Shown here piece after piece: positions 43,175 through 55,310 of a DNA stretch of 64,000 nucleotides. Origin of the DNA: Phellopilus nigrolimitatus. Taxonomy: Eukaryota; Basidiomycota; Agaricomycetes; Hymenochaetales; Hymenochaetaceae. The stretch covers positions 1 to 64,000 of the forward strand of contig JAJOHG010000132.1 in the NCBI GenBank assembly GCA_021029095.1, in the 5' to 3' direction. Positions within the stretch are counted from its first letter, which is position 1, and the number at the start of each line of letters is the position of its first letter. The translations under genes and the position numbers were made by a program. The notes below the pieces were generated by a model. It saw only the letters and a list, made by a program, of their open reading frames with translations, did no database searches and was not told the origin of the DNA.

Positions 43175-44777
43175 ATGCTTCCAGGGATTTCCAAGGATGA
43201 GTTGCTCGATCAGGCAGATGCTTTCTTTCCGAGAGCTGCCCAGAATATTTGCGCTCAGTCGATTATTGCGACTATCCTGGTCTATGATACCAGTTAAGCC
43301 TGTAACACCTTCACTGTTCTCAGATAAAATGCTCATTAATTCTCAGTTATTAAATTCGATAAAGAGGTGCAGTTCACCGCAGCTTTGAATTACGTCTTCC
43401 CGCTAATTATGCTAAAACCAAATCAGGTCAAATACTTCTGGGCGAGTGCATACTTTTTCTACTGTAGAAGAAGTCCTGCTCATATTGTGACCGAAGTAGT
43501 CGTCTCCCCGTGTTTTTGTCAGCGTAGTATATTTTCTAGTGAGTGACCACCAATCCTAGCCTAGGAGGCCCAGTTCTACATTGACCATGTTACAACTGTA
43601 AGCTTCGTTACGTCGGGCTTATAAATGCCCTTGTACCTTTCTACCGTGCGTAAAATGAATTCTAAGAGTAATTCATTTGTTCTTTTTTAACAACGATATA
43701 CACAGTCCACGCACACATGCACGAGACCTTGTGAGTGATACTTCTCTAGTCAAGTAGCCTACTTACATATCCGTCAGACGTGAGGACTGATATTTTTATA
43801 ACCGTGTCAATTATGTGTTGACAAATTGAGTAGATTGTTTCGTTACCTGGTTCTCGCATCTCGCTGGTATACACTCCTTTTGGCTTTCTACAATACCATT
43901 TCTTCCTGATATTTACATCAATAGATTGGATACTTGTTGTACTCGTTGACTGTAGGTGCTGGTGATCTGGCATATACCGTTCCCATAACCATTTTTCTAT
44001 CTCAACTCAGACATCTTTTGTATAAGAGTCCTCGCTTTATATTCGCAAAGTACGTATTTCCATCTTTTTCATTCCATTGTTATTTACTAATAATTTATTA
44101 GAGAGAAAATTGGCCATTTGTCTACGGTGCTTACTGGCGTTAGAAGCAACTTTAATGCTGGGTGTCCTTATATATGGTTACCTTCATAAAGAAGGTGAAT
44201 ATAATAATCACTCGAGTATTTGCAATGGTGAAATTGGAAGTATTTTCAGATACTTTAGAAGACATTTTTCAAGGTGGAATAAAACTTCCTTTAGTTTGGG
44301 AAGGCTTATTTTGGTCAGTTTTCGATAGCAAATACTGTACTTACTATTGACAGTTTGTCAAGGGCTGCACCGGCTACCTATGAGCTTCTCCTTATGTCTC
44401 TGGCATTGTATAAAGCCAATGATTTCTGGAAGACATCAGAAGGCTTCGAAGGATTCACGCTCGTCAATGTGATAATTCAGGATCAAGCAATTTATTTCGT
44501 TGTGTACTTCGTATTTCCGTTTTCCTCTGATAATTTTAACCGGTCTAACTTTGTTGATAGGATGATGACTTTCAGCATTGTTAATGTTGTGGTTTACCAG
44601 ATCCACAATGCGGTAATAGCCACCTTCTTGAACACAGTAGTCGCAGGTACCCCTAGCTGCAGTGTCGTGGGATGTTGGTTGTTGTTCCATTTGAAGGAAG
44701 CAGGTGAAAGAGGTACCAATTCTGGCTCAAGCTACAGCCCCAGGGCAAGGTCCATGAGTAACTTGCGATTTGTATAA
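43175..44777 (+). CDS. DUF6533-like multi-TM membrane protein, copy 2
   Basis: Tandem copy with the same exon order: 43175 MLPGISKDELLDQADAFFPR..., IATILVYDT, then IIKFDKE, VKYFW, FVSVVYFL and last exon with LSRAAPATYELLLMSLALYK, DQAIYFVVYFVFPFSSDN, CWLLFHLKEAGERG. The donor after VKYFW is GC (GCGAGT, 43442), where copy 1 has GTGAGT. The acceptor before the next small exon (CTTACAG in copy 1) is lost at about 43590. Copy 2 may therefore be mis-spliced or decaying. Confidence 0.6.
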
Positions 44778-44850
44778 TATTCTTTCACGGTTTTATCCAG
44801 ACATTGTCTATGAAGTATTCGGATCATGATGATGGAAATGTGGCTAACGA

Positions 44851-45620
44851 CAAGTCAGAAATGATGAGAGTACACTGATTAAGTCGCCTCAGTCCTCAAA
44901 GACTCGGGTTCTTCGTCGATACTCGAGCCATGCTCATCTTGACGGAAATGACAGTTACCGTCAACTCTAAAATGCTTTGGATCGGGTTATCTGGTCTGCG
45001 CTCGAAGCGCATTTTTGAATCATGAATACCGCTTTAGATTGGAGGCGGCCAACGTTCATGAACATTTTGTAAAACACGCTTTTATTTTCGATACGAGCCA
45101 CGGTACGCGCCACGGTGTTCGAGAAGCGCATCAGCCCCATCATATTGCCGCGGAAAAAAGAATGGTGGAAAAAGAAAGTGACGCACCCTCAAATCAAACC
45201 TTGATCCTCTAGGTATTTCCTGGGAAATTCGTCGATAGTACCACCGGTGTTTTGACGAACGGCGTATGCAATTGTTGACTGAGTCGTGATTTGAAAAGCT
45301 CTTAGCGAGAGAAGATGAGCCAATCTCGTCAAATACCGTATTACAAGAAATACAACAACACATTATAGCAACAGGAAGAACGAGAAACACCAATCAGTCG
45401 TGCAGAATCGTGAAGTCAGAAGACCGAGCATGAAAGATATTAAAGCGACCGTAAGCAAGTCGAGCGCGCGCGGGGACGGGGAATTTCAGAAGGCAATATT
45501 AAATGGAGTATGAGAGGTAAGGTCGGGAAAAAAGGAAGAATCTCGTTCGGCTCGTAGCGTTTCGTGTCCCGAAGATTCGTGAATGGGACGTGGTTGGCGT
45601 TGGCGAGAGTGGAATGGGAG
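44851..45620. other. No gene recognised
   Basis: Diverged 3' flank of copy 2 followed by the 3' end of the next gene. No supported frame. Confidence 0.45.
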
Positions 45621-45627
45621 GAGGCGG

Positions 45628-46331
45628 CTACGCGTTGCCGTTACCGTTGCCGGCCTTCTCGTTGATGGGCGCGTGCGAGCTGTGCGACTCGGCCTTGAGC
45701 GCAGCGTACTGCATAAGCGTGAATACCTTCACAAGCGAGAGCACGCCGAAGGGGATCCATGCGAATGCGACGATCGAGAGGAGGACGTGCCCCTCCTTAC
45801 CTGCGCCTGCGAACGCCGGAGACGGCCACTTGTGCTGAAGAGGCCAAAATTCGAGAGTCAGACCGAAGGGCGGAAGGAGAAATAAGGCAAAACGGGCTTA
45901 CAGTAGCGATGGCGCCGCCGACGAGGTACATCACCCAGACAACGAAGTTTCCTGCAGACTCGCCGTGCAGTGGTGCATAGCCGGAGCCGCCGTGGAGGCT
46001 TTTCGCCTTGCGGACGTGCGCGAAGACGGTGATCGGGATCCAGATGAGCGTCAGCGCAGCAGTGACGAGAAGCTCGACAACGATCGGGTCTGAAAGTTAG
46101 ATTGTAGTTAAGCGATGATCATGTTGGCGAACGTAGGATAGTTGCTTACCGTAGAAGCCAGCGCTGGTCTTGGTGTGTCGTACGTGGTAGCCAGTCAGAC
46201 CGAGCTCAACTATAGATGAAGCCCACTGTTTCAATCCTACAATCAGCATCGCCTATTTTCCCAGCAGAAACTCAAGCGAGGCTTACCAGCAGGGCGTACA
46301 GAGCAGCACGGGGAATGACGTAGGAGGACAT
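45628..46331 (-). CDS. Four-TM membrane protein, paralogue of 30576
   Basis: Exons 46331-46287, 46225-46150, 46089-45902, 45834-45628 (516 nt, 171 residues), all junctions consensus and in phase. The protein reads MSSYVIPRAALYALL|WASSIVELGLTGYHV, ELLVTAALTLIWIPITVFAH, FVVWVMYLVGGAIAT, HVLLSIVAFAWIPFGVLSLV and a hydrophilic tail ending AGNGNGNA. Four hydrophobic segments with both ends probably cytosolic, MARVEL-like layout; domain not confirmed. Intron positions equal those of the paralogue at 30576. Here the coding sequence is less GC-extreme and lacks the Gly/Ala loop, so this is likely the conserved parental copy. Confidence 0.85.
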
Positions 46332-47414
46332 GATCGTCTATGAAGCTCGTATTGCAGAGGCTGAGAGCTGCTAGGCTTTGGGTGGATCCGCTTGGGTTTT
46401 GCGAGGTGAAATGCGCAGTAGAGGATGTGCTGGGGATGGAGTCAGCAAGTATCCACCTCCCGCCTTTTATTGAGCTCGCATGTTCCGTCGGCGCACGGTC
46501 AGACGGACAGACACGAGGATATGGTAAGTCCTATCAGTTTCTGCCATGTTCCGCATCTTAGGCTTCTCCTTTCCTTCGTCTCGCGCCCAACGAGGCTTCG
46601 CGGGCACGCAGGTGACAAAGTGACGCAGGTGCAACGTCGGGGAGACTCGCGTCTGGCGTTCGAAAATGCTAGATCCCGTTCGACCTCGGACTTCGGCGGC
46701 CTCTAGCGGCAACTTTCAATAAGCAATGTAGTCAGCGCTATGCGGAAGGATGGTTGCGCTCGGAGTGCGCTGATGAGCCGTTCAATAGTATTAGAGTTTG
46801 ATGTCGTGACTCATAAAATGGATGACCAAAGCCGAGGACACAAGCGGCGAGGCAAATGCATTTTTTAAAATTCGACACAATTCAGAAACAGTTATTTGAT
46901 TCCGCAATTGTATCGACTTGGAAGCTTGAAAATGACATTCGAGTATTCAGGCATTTCATTTAGAATTTATGGGTGATTTTTATGGTTTTATTTTGCTGCC
47001 GGCCACATTCCGGTATCCTCCTTAACACCCGATTCTCGGAATCGGTCTTCAGTCCCGATACTCCGACATCCAGCCTCGAAACCTCGAGAACATCTTATAC
47101 TCGTCCGTATTATCCACGCACCTTCATGTAATGCCGTATTTTAGGTTAGCAGCGCGGAGAAGATGTCCAGCAGAAGCCAGAGCACGAGTCACATCGAGGT
47201 CTACGTTCAATGTGTTTTTGCTTTTGTGAAGGGTACTAGTATATGTTTTTGATGATCACGAATCGCAGATTGCTTCGATTGGACAATACAATGGGTATAC
47301 ATGGACTACAACACTAAGGAGCGAATAAAAACCAAATAAAACTTGAAAAGCAAACAACCAGTTTATCCGAGACAAAATACCGGGCTGCGGGAATCCTCGC
47401 GTTATGGATCTTCG
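46332..47414. other. Intergenic, no gene recognised
   Basis: Upstream region of the four-TM gene, then AT-richer sequence to the 3' end of the coiled-coil gene. No supported frame. Confidence 0.5.
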
Positions 47415-48944
47415 CTATGACGCAAGTCTATACGGGTTATTGGATGCGAACACTTTGAGTTGCGGTTGGCCCCGATCCGAGGTATCCAGCACGCTCGCGA
47501 GGTTCGGCGAGCAGGAGCGTGATCCTGATCGTGATCGCTCAGCAGGACTCGGACCGGCAGCAGCATCGGCAGCAGGCGCACGCGAAGTCGAAGCAGCAGC
47601 CCGAGCGTCCGTGTCCGAGGCGTCCGACGAGAGCTTCTGGTCGAGACCTATCTCTTTCCCAGGCTCAGCTCCGGACGCGGGTGGCGTGTGACACACGTTG
47701 GCGCTCATGTCGGGAGGAAGAGGCGAGTGTGGGCGAGAAGTGAAGGACGGCTCTGGCATCGCGACCGGCATGTGTATGGATGGGCTCCTACTGAATGTCG
47801 ACAGCGATTCTGGGAAGAGCGGCGGCGGAGAAGAGGCGTAGATTGAGAGAGACGGCGAATGTCCCGGTGAAGGCGTGTATGTTCTCTGCAATTTAGACTC
47901 TGGATTTGAAATGGATGAAATTATCGGAGGAACGGGAGGTAGACCCGACGGAGGCGTGTATGCTCGTCGATCCTCATAGATCACTCGCGATGAAGTTAAA
48001 TTGTGAGCGGGAGGTGGACCGGGAGGCGGAGCGTATCGTAGTGGCGTTCCGGACCTCATTGACGAAAGGCTTCGCGAAAGTACCGGGTCGGCGGTCTCTC
48101 GAGACAGAATCTCGCCAGGCAGATTCTGGGCGCTCATGCCCACGGGCGCCGGCAGTGCCGGAGACTCCGATGGCTCATATTGCGGCGGCGCGCTTTGCCT
48201 CCCCATCGTCGGCACTGGTGCTGTCACCCCGCCTGCCGGGAGCGGCGACTGCGAACGCGCAAGTACTCGCGTGCCCATTTCCGGCTGGGGCATGTACAAA
48301 GGCGGTGCGGGCGCCTGCGGTGCGTCCCCGCGCGCGTGCAGGCTGACACCGCCGTCCTCTTTCACGCGCTTAAGGATCTCGCGGCGCACGGCGGCGAGTG
48401 CGCGACGGCGCGATTTAAGAAATGAACGCGCGTCCGTCGCATCGCGCTCGTGACTTTTCTTGCGCTCCTCGCTCGCGGCACACTCCGCGAATATTCCCTC
48501 TTGGAAGCGCTGCACGGCAGCGATGGATTGCTGGATCTTCTCTAGAGAGAAAGGAAAAGTCAGCACCGGACCGGAGTCATAGAGAAGGGCCAAGCATTTA
48601 CGTTGAAACATGAAATCCTAATAAACGAGGCAATTGTCAGATATGACTCCAAGGTTGCGGTAAGAACGCAAATTTACCGTGTACATGTTATCAAACACGA
48701 TGTTTAGCCAATCGCTGCGCAAATCCTGAGTTGAGGTCCTCTCGTTACATAGCTGGAAATTAATGACTCACGGTTCCACGATCTTGCCGCATGGTATATG
48801 GTTTACCAGTGGCTGGGCTCCGCGCGCACGCTCGAGGTGCCTCTGCGCCTGCGCCGCAAGAGTCTGTGCTTTGATCAAGCTGTCACTCTCTGCCATCTCT
48901 GCCCAGAGTCCGCCGATGCCGAACGTGTCGTACGTCGCTGACAT
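47415..48944 (-). CDS. Ser/Pro-rich protein with N-terminal coiled coil
   Basis: Probable exons: 48944 to about 48775 (MSATYDTFGIGGLWAEMAES..., LAAQAQRHLERARGA), 48725-48678 (DLRSDWLNIVFDNMYT), a 16-nt microexon 48617-48602 (DFMFQ), and 48541-47415 (KIQQSIAAVQRFQEGIF..., 375 codons). The first junction is uncertain: GTGAGT at 48771 is out of phase with the 48725 exon, so GTGGAA a few bases upstream, or a different acceptor, must be used. Total about 450 residues. The N-terminal third is helical and charged (ECAASEERKKSHERDATDAR), the rest Ser/Pro-rich and disordered (TPPSGLPPVPP, SPSLSIYASSPPP). No catalytic motif; possibly a scaffold. Family not recognised. Confidence 0.65.
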
Positions 48945-49147
48945 ATTTGCCTGTACAATCAGAATGCGTAAGATGTATAATCCGATGCGAGTCGGAGCGT
49001 ACGCTTTGCAAGGCGGACTGCGCCCCATTTGCGCATGCCGCCGCCTGATTAAGAATTCCGAAAACAGTATCCTCGTGGCTGAGCCGCGTTTGTATCTAAT
49101 GATTCGCTGTAAGTTGCGCACCTCGAAAAGAAAGAGGGGGGAGGGGG

Positions 49148-50805
49148 TTATCTAACATTTTCGAAATGCAATTCTGCAGCTCCGACTTCATCTTCTGCAG
49201 CATCCTCTTCCGGAAAATCTGTGTATGAAATGTTATCTACTGCGAAAAAGAAACCAGGTGGTCCGGTTCTTCTATCCTCTCCAGTTTGCGATACTGTGAT
49301 AGTGATTCCTTTTGATCTTCTTTCAGCTTCAGACTTCCAGTGGAAGTTACAAACAGACATTTTTTTGTTTTCCATAGCCAAGGCATGTTTGGATGGCACA
49401 AAGCATTTGGTATGCGGAACAGCATCAAGTGTCAGTGTCTTTGACTTGGTGGCTCTAGGCAGAATGGCGTGCACTGATGAAAGCTGGATGGCCACAATTG
49501 AATGGCCTTCAGGTTCTTCCTGCATCATGCAAATGAGATAGTTGTCTACCAATTCCACACATGTGAAACGACTCTACACGGAAAAGCATCAGCCAATTTC
49601 CTCTTGCATCCTGTAATAAGATGTCAATACACACCTTGACAATTGCAACAGAGCGCTCTTCTCTCCAGAACATTAGGAAAAGACATTTCCACCTGTAGAC
49701 TGCTAATACATCACCACATAACTTTGCAATCTCAAATATGTAAAATTCATCAAAAGGGATTTCCCTTGACCGATTGTACAGTTGTCTAGCAGGCTTCATT
49801 TGGGGTGAAATCTGGAATACCTCAAGAGATGCAAAAGTTGTGGAACTGATAAAGTATCAGCATGATACGGTAGTTTGCATGTTCTATAGATGTTGCATTT
49901 CTTACCTTGAGTTAGTTCTCATGCCAGGAGAGTCACCCACCATGATCACACGCACGTCACCATTTTCCTGCATGTCATAGCCAAAGCAATCCACTGAATA
50001 TGCATATGTCTCAGGCTGCGTGTGATTGTCAGATTGCTTGATTTCTGGCTTGTGTGAATTGATACACTCGCCACCTGGCACACTGAAACATTCCAACTTT
50101 TGTTCAAACCGTGTAAGGGAAAGAAAGAGTGTGCCACCAGGGAGCAGTTTGGGTACTGAAAGCATATGTGAGGTTGTAGCAAGATCGTGTACTGTGGACT
50201 TTCGTGTGAGTTTGAATGGGGCTTTGCCGGTGTATTTGAGATGCCGCCGGTGAGCACGTACGACAAGTCTGCGTAGTTCAAGCACAGAGAGGGTGCTGAT
50301 GCGAGTGTGGCGAGATAGATCAGGTGCTTCATGCTGCTCCAGCGCATGGAGGCGATGTAGCCAGAAGACTCTGTCATAAAGGATGAAGCGGAAATACTTA
50401 CATGTCTAAAACGAAGGTAAATACTGTTGAGCCAGGTAAACATTGGAATCACATACACGCTCGAGATTAAGGACTTCCAGAAGACCACAAAACAGTGCAA
50501 TCTTGGTCCAGACATTACCGGAGACCCTAGAGATATTGGAAGACTTTCCTGAATGTATCAATGGCTGATCTGGGAAGACTGCTGAATGGGTTAATGGATG
50601 ATCTGGGACAATTGCTGAATGGCTTGATGAACGGTCTGTGACCTGAGAGTTGTTGGAAGGCTCTGAATTTCTGGGCAGCTGAGGGACACGTCCAGAAGTG
50701 AGTCTGCGGAGCAATTTGCATGGCTGAAAGAAACAGACATTTAGATTGAGTTGTCATTCAGTTGGGTAAACATGGGAAGCAAACACAAACATTGAATGAA
50801 GACAT
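49148..50805 (-). CDS. F-box protein, inverted paralogue of 59137
   Basis: A 15-nt first exon (ATG 50805, MSSFN) and an intron ending TTTCAG lead to LLRRLTSGRVPQLPRNSEPS, a Ser/Pro/His-rich linker and the F-box GNVWTKIALFCGLLEVLNLER. After an intron (GTATGT...) follows TCKYFRFILYDRVFWLHRLH. Further blocks are LRRLVVRAHRRHLKYTG, LLPGGTLFLSLTRFEQK, YSVDCFGYDMQENGDVRVI, REIPFDEFYIFEIAKLCGDV, FLMFWREERSVAIVKV. F-box proteins recruit substrates to SCF ubiquitin ligases through Skp1. The C-terminus departs from that of the paralogue after SQTGE and ends in an acidic tail (FPEEDAAEDEVGAAELHFEN). TATA-like TATAAG at 50850-50855. Confidence 0.65.
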
Positions 50806-50849
50806 TGCTGAATGATTGAATGGCCAACTCCCACAGCAGGAGGCATGCT

Positions 50850-51330
50850 CTTATATGCCTACGCAGTTTGCGCCAGGCTCGTAACCAGCAACCGCAGTGG
50901 TTACTAGTCCGTAGAGGACGGCAACAATACTGTGTTTGCACAGGGTGAGAGGCAAAGCTGTCGGGCAATGCACACAGCAGATGCAGCTTGTACTGGGCTC
51001 GTAACCAGCTACCACGGTGGATGGCTACAATTGTATGTTTGCACGGGCCGGGAAGCAAAGCTTTCGGTGCTCAGGAGCATTTGAGGGAGGCTCGTAACCA
51101 GTCTCGTGGCTGCCCTCATTTTGAATGTTCTCCGCAGTCGGGTGAACCGAAGGAGCTGCGCGCTTCCGGTGGAGAGGCAGAACAACGGACGGCGAGGGCA
51201 CCTCATTTCGGTCCACCTTGAACACGCGTGCCCTTCGACCATAATTCTCAATTCCCTCCATCACTATCCACCCTCCATTCACCCCTTCTAGGGCGGTACC
51301 TTCTGGACTATCCTGGCACACTTCCGATCC
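50850..51330 (-). promoter_or_regulatory. Promoter region of the F-box gene, with repeats
   Basis: GGCATATAAGAGCATGCC stands 45 bases before the start codon. Upstream, 'cgtaaccag...' phrases recur about every 100 bases (50879, 51000, 51092), each next to 'tttgcac' and 'ggcaaagct'. The entire region is repeated inverted at 58580-59130. Confidence 0.6.
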
Positions 51331-51800
51331 CGGCATCGCAATCCAATATTCAAAGACTCTCAGTTGCGGTCAAATTTATATACAAACTTCGTGCTGCAGA
51401 ATCGAACATTATTTCAATCAGGAGTGTCATGATTAAATCATCCAAGGACGGAGGGACTCATTGCCAGCCTAGAAATAAAGGAAGTCGACACTCCGTATTA
51501 GACAGCCGTTTGCGAGAGGATCACATCTGAATTTACGTCCTCTCTGCGTCTTGCTCTTTGAGTCTGGCACGGATGCAACTGCAGATCTGATTTCTATTTC
51601 CAAACACCCGGATTCAAGTATAAGGCGCACAGGGATGCTTTTTTCTTTGAGAGTCAGTGCACTTGCTGGTAGATGGTCAAAGCTCGAGACTATATCTTCC
51701 TATCTGCACTTAAGTTCCAGGCTGCTCGATGATCTGGCAAAGAAAATAAGCAAGCATATACGTGTACATCCGAATACAATATATATAAATGAAAACAGAA
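51331..51800. other. No gene recognised
   Basis: Spacer between the F-box promoter region and the 3' end of the hydrolase gene. Confidence 0.45.
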
Positions 51801-53038
51801 TCAAAGACTCTCGATCCAGCTCGAGATCGCCGTGAGCACCTCTCCGCGCTGCGGCTCGAACCATTCGAACCACAGGAAGTCGTGGCACGCGTCCTTCGAC
51901 ACGAACGTCTCCACGCGCGCCTCGCCGACGTCCGCCGCCAGGCGCGCGCGCAGCGTCTCGATCTGGTCGACCAGTATCTCCGCGTCGCCGAGCGAGATGA
52001 ACGTGCGCGGGAAGCCCTTGAAGCTGACGTGCTCTACGTCCTTGCTCGCGGGCGAGACGTACGCGTCCGCGAGGAGCGCGTGCCCGTGCGGGCCGGGGTA
52101 CGCGCTCGCCCAGGCGTTCACCAGCGGGGTGGAGATGTAGTCCGACGGGGCGTACCGGAACGCGGCCGAGCCCGGCGTATCGTGCGAGCCGGACAGGTCT
52201 CCCCACGGCGAGAGGAGCACGAGCGCGCCGGGCGGTGCAGGCAGGAGGGGAAGCGCGCCTGCATTCGTGCCGAGGTAACGCGTGAGCGCGAGCGCCAAAT
52301 TGCCGCCTGCGGAGTCGCCGACGACGACGATATTCTCGGGGCTGAACCCGACTGTGTTCACAAGGTAGCTGTACCCCGCCAGCGCATCGAGGAGCTGCGC
52401 GGGGAACGGGTGCGCGCCGGCGGCCGTCAGCCGGTACTCGATCGCGAACGCGCGGCGGAGCGCGGGGATGTGCGCGACGAGCGCGCGCGGGACGACCGCG
52501 TACGGCGTCGCTGGGTGTGCGGAGAACACGGCGTAGCCGCCGCCGTGCAGGCAGTACGCGACCTTCTCGCCCGCGCGGGGCGCCTCGCCCATGACGACGT
52601 GCGCGCCCGGTTTGTGGTACCAGTAGCCGGGGATCCGGGTGGGCGCGACGCCCGCGAAGTCCGCCCATTTCTTCACGTCCCCCACGACGAGCTCGGGCAC
52701 GCCGTCGACGTACAGCCCGTCGACGCCCTTTCCGAGCTCCAGCGCTCTGTGACCAGGCATCCTTCCGATACCGCCGACTCTGTATCACATGATTAGACAT
52801 GCCGTGCCAGCGGAGCTGCGCGCGCAGAAAAAACGCACTTTACGCCGAGATGCAAGAAAAACCGCGTAAGACTGACTTTCAAGCAGCGCAAAATCGACCA
52901 CGACCTCCTTGGGCGCCATGCCGGGAGCAGATTCCTGAGCGACCAGTATGGCACTCGCACAAGCCAGAGTCCCAGCAAAGAATGGGCAATGTACAAGCCC
53001 TTGAAGGGCTGTCTGGCTACGCTGATGCCTAAGGCCAT
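51801..53038 (-). CDS. Alpha/beta hydrolase (HSL-type, fold 3), membrane-anchored
   Basis: Exon 1 is 53038-52839 (200 nt), intron GTGCGT...ATACAG, exon 2 is 52779-51801; 392 residues. The N-terminal exon holds a hydrophobic segment (LYIAHSLLGLWLVRVPYW), then MPGHRALELGKG and the hydrolase core: oxyanion motif LHGGGYAVFS (about 145), nucleophile elbow GDSAGG (Ser about 223), LLSPWGDLSG, the acidic residue region ISLGDAEI and the catalytic-His region KDACHDFLWFEW. HSL/bacterial-lipase-like esterases of this type are common in wood-decay fungi; substrate unknown. Very high GC3. The long plus-strand frame antisense to it is a shadow. Copies at 57505 (fragment) and 63567 (partial). Confidence 0.88.
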
Positions 53039-53099
53039 AATAGCCTGCGATAGAGGAGAAAGCCAACGAAGCGTGAGTTAGCTTTGCCGCATAGTCGCC

Positions 53100-53640
53100 G
53101 TTGTATATGTATTACAATATGTATTACATTCCAAGCCAATAACGAAACGTGCTAAATTAGGCTTGTGAGAAAATCTAGCTTACCAAAAGTGTTTAGTAGC
53201 GGTCACAAGTGACAAATGCATCGTGTCCCCCTTCTGATTTTTTGTGCGCCTTCCAACATATTTGTCAGCGAGAAAACACTGTGCATAGCAAGATGGTAAA
53301 TAACATGATCTCTATCAATATATATATATATATATTAATCTAGAAATTGGTATTTGTTATATACTTTCCGTCCTTCGCTCTTGATTTGATCTGACCATCA
53401 CCGGACACTTCTGGTACCGTCACGAGTTCACGACTTTACCGCTTAAAGTGAAACCACATGAACGAGCCATTCTTCAGGATAATTCATTCAGGAGGAATAG
53501 GGACTCGTGTCTCTTACAATCCTTGCCATTGCAATATCAGTGAGGCCCATCTCAGAAAGCGGTCGAGCGCGCGCGCGCGCGCTATGCCAAACGCTGAGCA
53601 GGCCTCTCGCGCTCGTGCGCGCGCGGTGCTCGAGAGCCAG
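53100..53640 (-). repeat. Hydrolase-upstream repeat, copy A
   Basis: Inverted relative to 57130-57470 and 62956-63560; all share 'aatggcaagga', 'cctgaagaa' and 'gcgcgcgttcga(c/t)'. It includes an (AT)n run at 53317-53337 and an alternating purine-pyrimidine (gc)n stretch at 53568-53583. Confidence 0.8.
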
Positions 53641-53679
53641 AGCCAGTACACGTATCCGCTGAGACTTCGCACTAGTTCA

Positions 53680-54290
53680 CGCCCCATCTTGGCCCTGCGG
53701 GTAGAAGCTCGAAACGAGACACTCTTCTAGATACACCGTCTGTGGCGCTCCACGCCAGGACTTGCATAAGCCGCGGGAGCTCGGATAGGGTCCTCGCCGT
53801 GTCGGATGTGAACGCGTTTCGACGAAAGGCCAACGATGAGCAGCTCGCTCTGCACATCCAAGAAAGACGTCAAGCGCTCTCCCGCCTCCGCAGGCTCGAA
53901 AGGCAGCCAGAGCCGGGGCTCAGATAGCTGCGAAACGCGGTGGGCGCGGACTGGTGTGGCAGTTACGGATCCGGGTTTGTTCTGAGCGAGACTGGTCGAG
54001 CGCGCGCCGGGGTGTCGCTGCGCATCGTTCCAAGGCGTTGTAACGGCCGTCAGTCTCGTGTCGTATTAATAAATAAATAAAAACATTCGAGAGCACGCAG
54101 GCGGTCTCGATGAGTCGAGCACACAGCTCCGTGTCCGCGCAACGTCGTCCTCGTCCCTCGCGCTGCTTCGCTCCCTCGATTAGGAGCGCTGCCTGCAGTG
54201 CCCTAGTGTGTCTTCTAGAGCGCCGGGGCTGAAATCGCCGCGCTGCCGCCCAGTCCGCCTGTGGCTAACATGGAGACTCCCGTTCAGGCT
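53680..54290. repeat. Inverted repeat X, left copy
   Basis: About 610 bases matching 57705-58310 in reverse complement (outer end 'gtggctaacatggagactccc' against 'gggagtttccatgttagccac'). It is noncoding as far as I can see, perhaps the arms or ends of an unrecognised element. Confidence 0.75.
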
Positions 54291-55310
54291 CATGTTTCGA
54301 ATGGCCTGGATAGGTCGAGCTGGAGTTGAATGGGCCGCACGAACGACATTAGCAGTTACAATTAGCAGGTAAGAAGTCAAGTAAGCACACACTTAGTGTT
54401 ATGATATCTGCAAACTCCGAGGAAACTGAAACAAGGCGAACCGGTCTTCGTGCTTCTTCCGTTAGTTGTCCGTGTCGGTTACAAGCTACAAGCTATCCGC
54501 GTCCACCGACGATAGCGCACGCTGTCCAATAATACAATAAGCTCTTCTAGCCCACCGGGAGATGCCGCAGAGGTTACGTACAAGAGACTAAAGAAACTTC
54601 TCCTTTATTGCTCACGTGATCACAAGCGGGGATGGTCTTGGCACTCGTTCTGCCTGAAGTTCCTCGAAAACTTCTTGCAGCGGGCGGGCGATCTAACGGT
54701 CTAGCCTCTGTTCAGGAACTGGCAATGCGAGGCCGAGGCATCGCCATCCCGGTGAAAGAAAAGAAACAAGTGAAACAGATAGTCAAGTTGGTGAAGTTTC
54801 AGACGAGCACGATAACTGCGCAGCAAGATTGAAGCGATGGCAAGTTCGAGGGTCACTTCGACGGGTCCCGTTGCGACGCCGCCCCACCGCAACGCGCAGC
54901 TCGGGTATCAATTCGGCTCCACGGTTACTCCACCTCCTGCCTTTTCGAGAAGAAGGGTGGCTGACTCCCTGCTCAACGTCTGCTCTCGAGGAGACTGCAG
55001 CTGGAGATAAAATAAGGGTAATATTTGCAAGAATAAACAATGGAGAAGAATGTATTTTTTGTGCAGTGATAAACGGCCGTATATCTCCATATAGGGATAT
55101 AAAAAAGGCATATGACGTCTTTAAGTGGATTATCTAGCCGGAAGGTGCGTGAGATTCGGGGCGCGTTCGCAGGCGCCAGAGAGCGTGCCCTGAGCCTATT
55201 TCAATTTCTTTTTATCGTATTTCTTTCTCATCCTACAACCATCACCACCACCACCTTCTCCTGTCCTCTGTTCTCCTCGTCCACCGGCGTCGTCGTCCAC
55301 GCATCTCAAC
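54291..55310. other. Intergenic, no gene recognised
   Basis: Spacer and presumably the promoter of the methyltransferase gene (C/T-rich leader 55225-55310). Frames at 54632-55040 lack support. Confidence 0.45.

Larger units (their letters stand above)
40600..44850 (+). repeat. Tandem duplication, ~2.3-kb period
   Basis: 40600-42560 and 42940-44850 align throughout, including upstream 'ggcacattggcaatga(a/g)cacgagg' (40610 and 42949) and the 3' flanks after both stop codons. Period from start codon to start codon is 2314 bases. Confidence 0.85.

Noticed and set aside
51700..52800. 366- and 335-codon frames overlapping the hydrolase gene
   Set aside because: Arg/Ala-rich shadows of very GC-rich coding DNA; only the hydrolase frame has motifs (HGGG, GDSAGG) and matching splice sites.
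53568..53583. Alternating GC stretch as a Z-DNA regulatory element
   Set aside because: Short, and found in only some copies of the upstream repeat; no further support.
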